Source of the DNA: an uncultured Prevotellaceae bacterium
GTDB lineage: Bacteria; Bacteroidota; Bacteroidia; Bacteroidales; Bacteroidaceae
Direction of reading: 5' to 3'
Assembly (NCBI GenBank): GCA_902785945.1
Contig: CADAAR010000019.1
Coordinates: 1 to 57,296 of the forward strand
Length of the DNA: 57,296 nucleotides
The notes under the pieces are model-generated. The model had not been told where the DNA came from, searched no databases, and was given only the letters and a program-made list of their open reading frames with translations. A program made the translations under genes and the position numbers. Positions 9,046 to 19,200 of this stretch are shown one piece after another; the stretch's first letter is position 1, and every line of letters starts with the position of its first letter.

Positions 9046-11019
9046 TTATTTCTGAACGAATTTCTGACCGTTCTTGATAACGAGGCCCTTATAGCTTCCA
9101 TCAACACGCTGACCAGCGATGTTGTAGATCAGACCATTGTCAGCCTTCACCTGCTTCACAGGAGCGATACCAGTATTATACTTCGTTTCATCCATCAGAG
9201 TCACGTTATAAATGTAATACCAACCACCCTTGCCAATGCAGATCTTGGTATCAACATTATTCTCTGCCAGTGAAATGTTAGCATCAGGATCCAACAATAC
9301 AATGAAGTTAACTTTAGAACCATCAATGCTAGAATCATCTGCCATAATAGAGATTCCATGAGGATCATCACTATCAATAAAATAGCCCTCTGCGTTCAAG
9401 AATCCTTCATCTGTCCAAGAACGAGCACTTGTATAACCATCATAAGGATCGTCATCCTCAGGCTGAATCAGAGTAAGGTATCTTATACCATCGCCCTCAT
9501 CATAATCATTCATGAAGCCGAAATCCTCTGCCTCAAGAGTGGTCAACATCTCAGCCATATCCACAGTTGTACTCGTTCCATCATCTGTGTCGTTTACAGG
9601 CAGATTGAGATTTTCCTCGCCAAGCACACGCTCCTCGTCCTTTATATTACCTTCGGTGAATGAGAATTCCTCGAAACGGAAATAGATATTTGCAGCTTCG
9701 TCCTTAAGCTTGTTACAGTTAAAGGCAATTGTCTGACAATCGTTACCTGCCTCACTAGGAATGGTCCTGACATCATCTTCACTTACACCAAACTCATATT
9801 TAGTCCACTCTGAAGTAAGGTCAAGAGAACCACATAAATTATAATGTACATATGAACCAGGCATCGTATGGCACTGAGTATCAAGTTGCAAATCTTTGTC
9901 TGCACGAGCCCACATCACCAACTTATATTTCTCACCTTTTTTCCACTTATGGGAAACAGTAACAAAGAATTGAGTCTTCCAGTCGTCAATACCAAAATTG
10001 CCATCCTGTTTCTTGATTGTATCACCTTTTTCTGTTATATAGATACCAATGGGGTCTTCAAATGTAGGTTGATTATTTTCATCAAGAACAGGATTTCCCT
10101 CTTCATCAAGTTTAGGTTTCGAATATTGAGCATTATAGGCAATAGTTGCAACTGTAAGAGCAGGCTGTCCATCTACTGGGTCATTAACGATAGGTGCTGG
10201 CTCGTCATTACCTGTAGCTCCATTACGTGCGGTAAATGTAGTATAGCTTCCAAACTTGTCAGCAGATTGTGTACCATGTCTCAATAAATTAAAGAACTGA
10301 CCAGCCTGATTTGGATCTTCTTCTTTAGGATCTCTGATTTCCAATTTGACATCATCGAAATAAACCGTATTACCATCCTGCATAGTAGAAAGGTTGAACG
10401 CAACACTCTGGAAGAACTTACCATTAGACTCCTGAGTATGACTAGATGATACAGTTGCTGTTACACTTTTCTTCTGCCATTCGGTAGTATATTCAATATC
10501 GCCAAACAACTGGTAGTGGTTATAGTCACCAGGTGTAAAGTGTGCCTGAGTCTGTAACTTTCCAGCTTTTTCGCCTCTAATCCTAAGTGTCAAGCGAACT
10601 TCTTTGCCTTCAGGAATGGTCTCATTGGCATAGATAAAGAACTGAGAGTCCCATTCTACCCAATCCGGTTTATTATTCTGGGTATCAATTGTCTTGTTTC
10701 CAGCAGCTTCAGCCTGTTCCCTTGTACGAATAATGACTCTTGCACAGTGATTACCAGCCTTTACAGGGTCTTCAACGATTTCAGCAAAACCCTGGAACAT
10801 ACCTTGAGAATTTTCGGTAATGGTACTTTCATCATACTTCTGTCCGGTTTCAGGGTCAAATTGAACGTTCTCGCGCCAGTCGTGGCACCAGAAACTAGAC
10901 CACTTAGGGTCTTGAGCACTCTCCATGTTGCCATTGACAACAAGATCCTTCCACCTCTCTTGTCCGAAAGCACTTCCTGCCATCAGTACACAAGCTAATA
11001 GAGTAAAGATTTTCTTCAT
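9046..11019 (-). CDS. Secreted protein with two CBM-like modules and sorting tail (paralog 2)
   Basis: 657 residues; signal peptide MKKIFTLLACVLMAGSAFGQ. Module A (about 24-230) has the layout of CBM4/9-type jelly rolls: LVVNGNMES near the start, FFIYANETIPEGKEV, QTQAHFTPGDY and a closing TVYFDDVKLEI. Module B (about 240-470) repeats the pattern (TQFFVTVSHKWKKGEKY, TMPGSY, IYFRFEEFSF). A C-terminal domain (about 480-610) ends in WYYIYNVTLMDE. The tail GIAPVKQV, LIYNIAGQRVDGSYKGLVI, NGQKFVQK is a likely type IX sorting signal. No catalytic residues are recognised. It is closest in architecture to the next gene, and a -7 box with a conserved upstream block lies at 11114-11195. It is probably a surface binding protein working with the divergent SusCD operon; this role is inferred from position. 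Confidence 0.82.
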   Translation of the reverse strand: MKKIFTLLACVLMAGSAFGQERWKDLVVNGNMESAQDPKWSSFWCHDWRENVQFDPETGQKYDESTITENSQGMFQGFAEIVEDPVKAGNHCARVIIRTREQAEAAGNKTIDTQNNKPDWVEWDSQFFIYANETIPEGKEVRLTLRIRGEKAGKLQTQAHFTPGDYNHYQLFGDIEYTTEWQKKSVTATVSSSHTQESNGKFFQSVAFNLSTMQDGNTVYFDDVKLEIRDPKEEDPNQAGQFFNLLRHGTQSADKFGSYTTFTARNGATGNDEPAPIVNDPVDGQPALTVATIAYNAQYSKPKLDEEGNPVLDENNQPTFEDPIGIYITEKGDTIKKQDGNFGIDDWKTQFFVTVSHKWKKGEKYKLVMWARADKDLQLDTQCHTMPGSYVHYNLCGSLDLTSEWTKYEFGVSEDDVRTIPSEAGNDCQTIAFNCNKLKDEAANIYFRFEEFSFTEGNIKDEERVLGEENLNLPVNDTDDGTSTTVDMAEMLTTLEAEDFGFMNDYDEGDGIRYLTLIQPEDDDPYDGYTSARSWTDEGFLNAEGYFIDSDDPHGISIMADDSSIDGSKVNFIVLLDPDANISLAENNVDTKICIGKGGWYYIYNVTLMDETKYNTGIAPVKQVKADNGLIYNIAGQRVDGSYKGLVIKNGQKFVQK

Positions 11020-11113
11020 AAGTTGAAATAATTAGTTAATAAAATAAATATAATAATGTATATGTTTGCATTCAAATTCAGTCCAAATCTTTTTGTTTTT
11101 GTTTATTCAGGTG

Positions 11114-11195
11114 CAAAATTACAGCATTTAAATCAAAAAGACATTGCAATATGTAACACGAATGTTAGAAAATGTAACCTATATAAAATTTGATA
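11114..11195 (-). promoter_or_regulatory. Promoter -7 box plus conserved 45-bp upstream block (paralog 2)
   Basis: TAATTTTG (11121-11114, minus) has no good -33. From 11151 to 11195 lies a 45-bp block that also occurs upstream of paralog 3 (13454-13498), at the same distance (29 nt) from its -7 box. The block carries direct repeats of ATGTAAC spaced about 21 bp and ends in ATTTGATA. Its position upstream of a promoter lacking a -33 element suits an activator site. Confidence 0.6.
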
Positions 11196-11227
11196 TAAAA
11201 TACAAATTGTTCTAAAACAGCACAAAA

Positions 11228-11256
11228 CGGGAGGTGAGCCGATAGCACACCTCCCG
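11228..11256 (-). terminator. Terminator of secreted paralog 3
   Basis: A 9-bp stem (CGGGAGGTG with CACCTCCCG) has an 11-nt loop and is followed by TTTTG on the minus strand. It lies 38 bp after the stop codon of the gene ending at 11295. Confidence 0.75.
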
Positions 11257-11294
11257 ACAAATGGTTGATAGCAACCTAGTTTTTCAAAAATTTC

Positions 11295-13277
11295 TTATTT
11301 CAGAACAGCCTTCTTACCATCCTTAATAACGATACCTTTATAACTACTGCCTACACGCTGACCTGCGAGATTATAGAGGACATTCTTGCCAGTCTTCAGG
11401 CTCTTTACGCCAGAGATACCAGTCTCACTATACTTCTCCTGACTCATCAGGGTGACATTGTAGATATAGTACCAACCGCCCTTTGAAATACAGAGTTGGG
11501 TCTTAACAGTCTTGCCATCAGCGAATGAGATGCCTGCATCAGGATTGTTCCATACATGGAAGTCGATATTACCTTCATTAAAGCTCTCCTCAGTAAGACC
11601 AACTTCTACACCCTTGTCATCCTCGCCTATGAAATAGCCTTCTTCATTCACGAATCCGCCATCCGTCCAAGAGTCAACAGCAGCAAAGGTATCTTCAGGA
11701 TCATCACCTTCCTCTTCAGGAACAGTCAGCGCACGCAGTTTCAATGCATTACCGTCCTCATTCATGAAGCCGAAGTCCTCTTCACCAAATATTTTCAGCA
11801 TATCTGCCACATCGACTGTTGTAGGCAAAGGCTCATCACCACCAGCATTGACAGGCAAGGCGATGTCGGCTGAACCAAGTGTACGCTCACCGACTTCTAT
11901 CTTGGAATCTGTAAACGACAGTTCCTCGAAACGGAAGTAGTAATTGTTGGCCTCCTTCAGCTGATAAAGGTCGAGACATACCGACCAACCGCCTTTGGCT
12001 TTTGAGTTCATCAGCGCTTCTTCAGTCACACCCATCTCATACTTATGCCACTCTGTCGGAATTGGATCCAGGTCAGCCGCCTTACCGAACGAACCGTAAT
12101 CGATATACTGTCCAGGACCGTAATGTGCCTGTGTATTCAGCTCCGCCTCCTTGTCCGCACGAGCCCAGAACACCAGCCTGTACTTCTCGTCGGCCTTAAA
12201 CTTGTGTGGTGTAGTGATAAACAGCTGGTATGCATATTTCTCCGGTTCACTCTTACCTGCGTTAGAACCGCTTCCAACCAATGTACCGTCAGCCCATTTA
12301 TAGACGGTCTTCATCAGAATGCCACCATTGATGGTATCGGGTTGCTCGTTTCCAAGACTATCAAGATCAGGAACCTGCTCCGATGTGAAACCCATCGTCG
12401 ACACCTTAATCACCTTTTCCCCATCAATATCAACAACGGGCGCCTGTTTCTCACCAAAAGGATCTTTGAGAGTGAATGTGGTGCAGGCAAATGGTGCATC
12501 TTTACCATTACTCTTTCCTATACCCTTACAAGAATCGTTGGTCTCAGTACCAAACTTCAGGAAATTGACGAAGAAGTTGTCATTATCCTCCTTCTTCTCG
12601 ATAATCGGCTCTTCGTCACTCATCACCATAGAGATGTCATCGAAATAGATTTCATTACCCTCTACAGTAGACAGATTGAAACAAACAGAATGGAACTCAT
12701 ACTCAGTCCCGCTCTTCGTGGTGTGGCTGGAGGTCACCTCCACGACTTTGTCAACCTTCGTCCACTTATCTGACTCGTAATCCACAGAGCCACAGAAATT
12801 ATTGCCGATATGTTTGCCTGGCTCCTGATGCGTCTGCGACTGCATGCTACCGGACTTCTCCCCTCTCACCTTGAATTTCAGACGGATCCACTTTCCCACA
12901 GGAATAGCCTGCTTGCTATAGATAAAGAACTGAGTATTCCACTGCACAAAAGTACCACCAGAATAGCGTGCATTACCGTTTTCTATAGCTTCAGCCTCAC
13001 TCATCACATGCACTTTGACGCAATGTTCACCTTTCTTAAACGGATTGTCGACGATATCGGCAAAATACTTCCAGCCGCCAGTACCGTCTGAGTGAACGGC
13101 CGAAGGGCCTTGACCGCTTGCCTCATCTGTCGGTCCTTCTTTACTAGGATCCTGAACCCAGAAGCTGGACCAGTTCGCTTCTTGTTCTCCTTCCAAATTG
13201 CCATTGACAACGAGTTCCTGTCCGAAGGTACTTCCTCCCATCAGGACACAAATCACTAAAGTAATTAGTTTCTTCAT
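11295..13277 (-). CDS. Secreted protein with two CBM-like modules and sorting tail (paralog 3)
   Basis: 660 residues; signal peptide MKKLITLVICVLMGGSTFGQ. The architecture equals paralog 2: module A (about 21-215; ELVVNGNLEGEQEANWSSF, FFIYSKQAIPVGKW, IYFDDISMVM), module B (about 230-470; LFITTPHKFKADEKY, HYGPGQYIDYGSF, YYFRFEELSFTDS), a C-domain ending WYYIYNVTLMSQEKY, and the tail GISGVKSL, LYNLAGQRVGSSYKGIVI, DGKKAVLK. No enzyme motif is seen. It is divergent from the FAS1-SusCD operon. Their 336-bp intergenic region holds the shared 45-bp block between both -7 boxes, which suggests joint control. It is likely a surface or secreted binder for the operon's ligand; the ligand is unknown. Confidence 0.82.
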   Translation of the reverse strand: MKKLITLVICVLMGGSTFGQELVVNGNLEGEQEANWSSFWVQDPSKEGPTDEASGQGPSAVHSDGTGGWKYFADIVDNPFKKGEHCVKVHVMSEAEAIENGNARYSGGTFVQWNTQFFIYSKQAIPVGKWIRLKFKVRGEKSGSMQSQTHQEPGKHIGNNFCGSVDYESDKWTKVDKVVEVTSSHTTKSGTEYEFHSVCFNLSTVEGNEIYFDDISMVMSDEEPIIEKKEDNDNFFVNFLKFGTETNDSCKGIGKSNGKDAPFACTTFTLKDPFGEKQAPVVDIDGEKVIKVSTMGFTSEQVPDLDSLGNEQPDTINGGILMKTVYKWADGTLVGSGSNAGKSEPEKYAYQLFITTPHKFKADEKYRLVFWARADKEAELNTQAHYGPGQYIDYGSFGKAADLDPIPTEWHKYEMGVTEEALMNSKAKGGWSVCLDLYQLKEANNYYFRFEELSFTDSKIEVGERTLGSADIALPVNAGGDEPLPTTVDVADMLKIFGEEDFGFMNEDGNALKLRALTVPEEEGDDPEDTFAAVDSWTDGGFVNEEGYFIGEDDKGVEVGLTEESFNEGNIDFHVWNNPDAGISFADGKTVKTQLCISKGGWYYIYNVTLMSQEKYSETGISGVKSLKTGKNVLYNLAGQRVGSSYKGIVIKDGKKAVLK

Positions 13278-13416
13278 AAGTTGATTAAATAGAATTTAAA
13301 ATGGTAAAACTATAATTAAATGATAAAACTAGAAAATGAGTTGTCAGTATATTATATAATAATGTGTAACGGTATTCGAAATCTATCCATTTTTTTTCTT
13401 TTTGTATTTCCAAGTG

Positions 13417-13538
13417 CAAATTTAGCGCATTTTGAGCAATAGTGCATTTTGAAATGTATCACGCACTTTGTGAAATGTAACATGTGAAGAATTTGATAGA
13501 AAATCTTAAACGGTATTATAAAATAATACATATCTTTG
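13417..13538. promoter_or_regulatory. Divergent regulatory region with conserved 45-bp block
   Basis: On the minus strand is TAAATTTG (13424-13417) for paralog 3; on the plus strand is TATCTTTG (13531-13538) for the FAS1-SusCD operon. Neither has a clear -33 TTTG. Between them lies the 45-bp block 13454-13498 (ATGTATC, then AAATGTAAC, ending ATTTGATA), 29 nt from one -7 box and 32 nt from the other, a good place for one activator to serve both. The rest of 13278-13613 is AT-rich leader with no gene seen. Confidence 0.6.
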
Positions 13539-13613
13539 CATTCGTTTAAAAAAATAAGCGAATTTTAGGCAACAACTTATAATCAACAAATAAAAAAACC
13601 AAAAAAAAATTTT

Positions 13614-16232
13614 ATGAAACAGAGACAAATCTCAAAACAACGGCATCAATTGGCCATCGCGGCCTTAGGTCTGTTGGTAGGGACATCGGTTCTGCAAGGT
13701 TGTAAAGACGACAACGTGCTGACCGGACAGCCTTCTTGGTTGGGCAACTCTATCTACGAGCGCCTCGAGGAAGACGGCCAGTATAAGACGATGCTACGGT
13801 TGATTGACGACCTGGGCCAGCACGAGGTGCTCAGCCACACAGGCTCAAAAACCTTGTTTGTAGCCAACGACTCGGCCTTCCAAGCGTGGTTTGCAAACAA
13901 CAATTGGGGAGCAAGCAGCTACGAGCGCCTCTCCTTGTCGCAGAAGAAACTTCTGCTTAACAACTCGATGATCAACAACGCTTACCTGATTGAGCTGTTG
14001 TCGAACGTGAGCGGCCAACCGCCCAGAGAGGGAATGTGTATGCGCCGTACGACAGCTACCAGCGTGTACGACTCCGTTGAGATCATCCGTCCCGACCAGA
14101 TGCCCGAGACGGCAGCATGGGAGAAGTTCCGCAGCCGCAACAAGAGCATTCCTCTGCTGAAGGATGCCAGTTCGGCACCGATGATCCACTTCCTGCCCAT
14201 CTTCATGAAGACGAACAAGATTACCAGTCGCGACCTGGATGTATTGACCAATCATCAGGCCAACAACATCGAGGAGGCTTGGGTAAACGGCAAGAAGGTG
14301 ATTGAACGCGACATCACCTGCAAAAACGGATACATCCATAAGGTGAACGGCGTAATCGAGTCATCACCCAACATGGCAGAAATCATCCGCACCAATCCAA
14401 AGACATCGCTGTGGTCACACCTGATAGACCGTTACAGCGCGCCTTATTACGATGCAGCCGGTACAAAAGAATACAACCGTTTGTACAACAACCAGGATTC
14501 CGTCTATACCTTGCGTTACTTCAGCTCTTGGGCTGCAGGCGAAATGGAAAACTCGAGAAACCCGAGCGGTGAAGAGATGGAAGCCCTGCTTAAGTTCGAT
14601 CCGGGATGGAACCAATATATGTATGACAACACGATGGACTACACGTTGAACTACGATGCCGGTGCCATGATCGTTCCTACCGACGAGGCTTTGGAATACT
14701 GGTGGGACAATGATGGAAAGGACCTGAAGTCGGAGTACGGCGAATGGGACAGCATTCCTGACAAGACGCTGGCTGCACTGCTCAACGTGAACATGCTGCC
14801 CGTATTTACAGAGGCTGTGCCTTCGAAGTTCGACCACGTGCTGAACGATGCCAAAGAGCCGCTCGGCATCAAGGCTTCCGACATTGAGTCGTGTTATATG
14901 GGTTGTAACGGTGTGGTCTATGTGACCAACAAGGTGTTCTCACCGGCTGTCTACTCTTCTGTAGCAGCTCCTGCACTGTTCCACACCTCTACCATGAGTA
15001 TTATCTACTGGGCTATCGACCAGCTGAACTTCCTGCCCTACCTGCTCTCTATGGACTCGAAGTACAGCCTGCTCCTTCCCACCAACGACGCGATGCTGTG
15101 GTACATCGACCCGCAGAGCTATGGTGGCCAGAAGGACGGTCTGGAAGCAGCAAGTGCAATTGCTTTCTTCTACGATGCCACAAAAGCTGAGGCACAGCGC
15201 GTCAGAGCCTATCGCTACGACTGTGTCATCGACGAGAACGGTCAGATCATCATCGATGAGACTACAAGGAAAGAGGAATCAAACAACGACCTCAAGAAAG
15301 ACTGGCTGAAACGTCTGATGGACCAGGTGATTATCGTTGGCGATGTGGAGGACGGACATGAGTACTATAAGTCAAAGGGCGGTACACCGATCCGTGTGAC
15401 GCATACGGCTGACGGGCGTATCGCATTTGAAGGTGGCTGGCAGATAGCACACAACAAACCGCTGCCTGTCAACGCTAATGATATCTACCCGAAGGTGAAC
15501 GGTAAGTCCTACCAGCTGGACGACCAGATGCCTTTGGCTACGGACAAGTCAATCTATCTCACTCTGGAGGACATGAAGGAGCGTGAGGGTTCATTGCTGT
15601 TCCTGGACCTGCTGAACGATGACGGTGCCGACCTGCTGACAGCGAAGATGAGAAGCTACACAGCCGGTATGGTTAAACAGGCCAACAAGAACCTGCGTCT
15701 GCTCGATAACTATAATTATACTATATATGTACCCACGAACGAAGCTATCCAGAAGCTGATCGATGACGGTCTGCTGCCCACTTGGGAAGACTATGAGGCA
15801 CAGACAGAAGAGGTCTGGGGATCGGAAGATGCCGCACAGAAGGCTCAAGCCGTCATCAAAGACATCATCGTCAACTTCCTGCGCTATCATATCCAAGACC
15901 ACGCCGTGCTTGTCAACATGGCTCCTGAGAATGGTCAGTACCAGAATGCATTCGAGTCGATGAAGCGTAATGAGGAAACCGGACGATTCTACCCCATCGT
16001 CGTGAACAATGAAGGTGGACAGATGTGGGTCAAGGATGCACTCGGCAACCAGTACAACGTGGTGAAGACCGAGGGTTCCTACAACCGCATCTGCCGTGAA
16101 TACTGGTTCACAAGCAGTGGTACGACCTTCATGGCTTCAGATGCTGTCGTACATCAGATAGACGGTGCACTCCTCTATGAGAAGATGACACCTTGGAAAG
16201 AACAACTTAATAATAAAGTAAGGAGGAAGTAA
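13614..16232 (+). CDS. Multi-FAS1 (fasciclin) lipoprotein, first gene of operon
   Basis: 872 residues with lipobox VLQGC (lipid-modified Cys30). About four FAS1-like modules are inferred from recurring H1 and H2 motifs. H1-like segments are KTLFVANDSAFQAWF (about 79), GAMIVPTDEALEYW (about 350), YSLLLPTNDAMLW (about 490) and YTIYVPTNEAIQKLI (about 705). H2-like segments are GYIHKVNGVI (about 240), GVVYVTNKVF (about 437) and VVHQIDGALLYEKM (near the end). FAS1 domains mediate adhesion or ligand binding in surface proteins. The gene opens an eight-gene co-directional cluster and ends 3 bp before a susC gene, whose AAGGAGG Shine-Dalgarno-like sequence lies within its last codons. No catalytic motif. 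Probably an outer-membrane surface lipoprotein partnering the SusCD importer. Confidence 0.85.
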   Translation: MKQRQISKQRHQLAIAALGLLVGTSVLQGCKDDNVLTGQPSWLGNSIYERLEEDGQYKTMLRLIDDLGQHEVLSHTGSKTLFVANDSAFQAWFANNNWGASSYERLSLSQKKLLLNNSMINNAYLIELLSNVSGQPPREGMCMRRTTATSVYDSVEIIRPDQMPETAAWEKFRSRNKSIPLLKDASSAPMIHFLPIFMKTNKITSRDLDVLTNHQANNIEEAWVNGKKVIERDITCKNGYIHKVNGVIESSPNMAEIIRTNPKTSLWSHLIDRYSAPYYDAAGTKEYNRLYNNQDSVYTLRYFSSWAAGEMENSRNPSGEEMEALLKFDPGWNQYMYDNTMDYTLNYDAGAMIVPTDEALEYWWDNDGKDLKSEYGEWDSIPDKTLAALLNVNMLPVFTEAVPSKFDHVLNDAKEPLGIKASDIESCYMGCNGVVYVTNKVFSPAVYSSVAAPALFHTSTMSIIYWAIDQLNFLPYLLSMDSKYSLLLPTNDAMLWYIDPQSYGGQKDGLEAASAIAFFYDATKAEAQRVRAYRYDCVIDENGQIIIDETTRKEESNNDLKKDWLKRLMDQVIIVGDVEDGHEYYKSKGGTPIRVTHTADGRIAFEGGWQIAHNKPLPVNANDIYPKVNGKSYQLDDQMPLATDKSIYLTLEDMKEREGSLLFLDLLNDDGADLLTAKMRSYTAGMVKQANKNLRLLDNYNYTIYVPTNEAIQKLIDDGLLPTWEDYEAQTEEVWGSEDAAQKAQAVIKDIIVNFLRYHIQDHAVLVNMAPENGQYQNAFESMKRNEETGRFYPIVVNNEGGQMWVKDALGNQYNVVKTEGSYNRICREYWFTSSGTTFMASDAVVHQIDGALLYEKMTPWKEQLNNKVRRK

Positions 16233-16235
16233 GGT

Positions 16236-19200
16236 ATGAGAATACTCAAAAAGATCATAATGATGTTTGCGCTGACGGCGGCATTGTTTATACCGACGGC
16301 TGTCAACGCACAGACTCCGATTACGTCAGTTCACGGTAGCGTCAGCGACGACATGGGGCCTCTGATGGGTGCCACCGTCTGTGAGATCGACGGTAACGGA
16401 CGTATCATCGAATCGGCCATCACCGACCTGAACGGTAACTTCACCATGAGGGTTAGGAATCCTAAGGACCGTATCCGCTTCAGCTATGTGGGTATGAAGA
16501 CCATCACACAGGCCATCAACAAGACGACCTTTAAGATCACGATGCAGTCGGCAACCCAGCTGAAGGAAGTAACCATCAAGTCACAGAGGCGTGTCACCGG
16601 TAACGGTCTGCCTATCCCACAGCGAGAGGTGGCCAATGCCACACAGACCTTCTCGATGAAGGAGGTGGAAGGTATGGCCTTCACCACCATCGACGAGGCT
16701 ATGCAGGGACGTATCGCCGGTCTGGATATCATCAGTAACTCTGGTGACCTGGGATCTGGTTCTACCATGCGTCTGCGTGGTGCCACATCACTCTCTACAC
16801 TGACCGACGCTAACCCACTGATCGTTGTCGACGGTAACGTGCGTCAGGTAGACCTCAACAATTTCGACCTGAACTCAGCCAACAACGAGAAGTTCGCTGA
16901 GCTGTTGAATATCAACCCTGAGGATATCGCCGACATCCGCGTGCTGAAGGATGCTGCCGCTACAGCCATCTACGGTTCACAGGGTGGTAACGGTGTCATC
17001 GAGCTCACCACCAAGCGTGGTGCCCGTGGTAAACCCAGACTGCAGTACTCTCTGAAACTCACAGGAACCTACCAGCCAAAGGGTTACGACCTGTTGAGCG
17101 GTGATGACTACACCATGTTGCTGAAGGAGAGCTATTTCAACCCCGAGCAGAGCGACGCCGCCGCCAATATCCCGGAACTGAACTACGACCCGTCATTCTC
17201 TGAGTACGAGCAGTACAACAATAATACCGACTGGCGCGACGCCGTCACCCAGTGGGGTCTCCGTCAGAACCACTACGTCACCGTAAGCGGTGGTGGTGAG
17301 AAAGCCCTCTTCCGTATCGGTGCCGGTTACGACCATGAGACTGGTACAATGATTGAACAGAGGCTGCAACGTTTCTCTACACGTGTGGCTCTCGACTACA
17401 ACGTGTCTGAGCGTATCCGCGTCAGCACCAACTTCGCACTGACCTATACGAAGAACGACCGTAACTCCGACAACCTGTTGGATATTGCACAGCGTAAGAT
17501 GCCGAACATGAGCATCTACGAGCAGGACCCCATCACTGGAGAAGATACAGACACCTATTATACTATGTTGCAGAGCGCCAGCTCGGTGTTCAACAACAAC
17601 CAGAAGGATATGGTGAACCCTGTGGCAAGTGCCCACCTGGCAAAGAACAAGCAGACCAGCTACGATATGACGCCTGAGTTGATCATCCAGTATCAGCTGC
17701 TCGGCATGGATCCTGACTCCTGGCAGTTGAACTGGCGTGGTTCGGTCTACATGAACATCGCCAACCGCTATGACAACAGCTACTATCCTCAGGAACTGAA
17801 GACCGTATCCTGGGAACAGGGTGTCAACAAGACCCACGACGGTTCTTCGAAGAGCGTTTCGTTCAACACGAAGCAGACGCTGACCCTGATTCCTGCCTTC
17901 AAGAACAAGGATCACTCCTTCATGATGCTGGGTCGTTTCGAGTTGACCAGCGGTTCTTCCACCAACCAGTCGGAAGACAAGACTGGTGCACCGACGGGTA
18001 TCACCACTACACAGGGCGGTGGCCGTATTACTGGTCTGAACTCCGGTTATAGCGAGTGGCGCTCAATGTACTACACACTGTCTGCCCACTATGCTTACAA
18101 GGGACGTTACATCCTCGATGCTTCGCTGCGTGCCGACGGTACCACGAAGTTCGGTCCGAGCAACCGTTGGGGCTTCTTCCCCTCTGTTTCTGCAAAGTGG
18201 ATCATCAGTGATGAGCCTTGGATGGAGCCCACCAAGAAATGGCTGTCAATGTTCGCTATCCGTCCCAGCTGGGGTCGTGTAGGTAACCAGCCCGGACAGG
18301 ACTACCTCTATACCTCTAAGTACGGTGGCACAGACCGCTATCTCGACATGCAGGCCATGAAGCCGAACAACATCCGTCTGACCAACATGAAATGGCAGAT
18401 CGTGACGAGCTGGAACGGTGGTATCGACCTGGGATTCTTCAACGACCGTCTGACCTTAACCATCGAGGGTTACTCACAGACGACTACTGACATGTTGCTC
18501 CAAAATTACCGCATTCCTTCTAACTCAGGTTTCAAGAACGTGGCCTATCGCAACCAAGGTAAGATGAGGAACACCGGTTGGGAGTTCCACATCAACACCA
18601 ACCGAATCATTACCGTAGGCAAGAAGTTCTGGGTAGACCTGAACGCCAACTTCGGTAACAACCGCAACGAACTGCTGGAGCTCGACGACCTGACGCTCGA
18701 CAGCTATAACTCGGTATTCGGTTTCTCTAACGACGAGACACTGCAACGTGTACAGCTGCACAACCCGCTGGGCGCCATCTACGGTTTCCGCTACAAGGGT
18801 GTGTACCAGTACAACTACTCTACCTTCAACCGCATGAGTCCTGAGGAGCGTGAGAAGTTCCTGGCTGAGGGCAAGACCGCTCCTATAGCCATGAATGCCG
18901 ACGGTAGTATGATCCTTGACGGTAACGGCGACCCCGTCCGCATGATGTTCAACTACACCAACGACGCTACCGGACGTAACTACCGTTTCAATGGTGGTGA
19001 TGCCATTTACGATGACGTCAACCACGACGGTCAGATCAACGCACTCGACATCGTCTACTTAGGCTCATCACTGCCTAAGCTGACCGGAGGTTTCGGATTC
19101 AACATCAACTATGGTGACTGGCGCTTCAGCACACAGTTCACATACCGTTTCGGTAATAAGATCATCAACAAAGCCCGTCTGCATGCAGAGGCTATGATCG

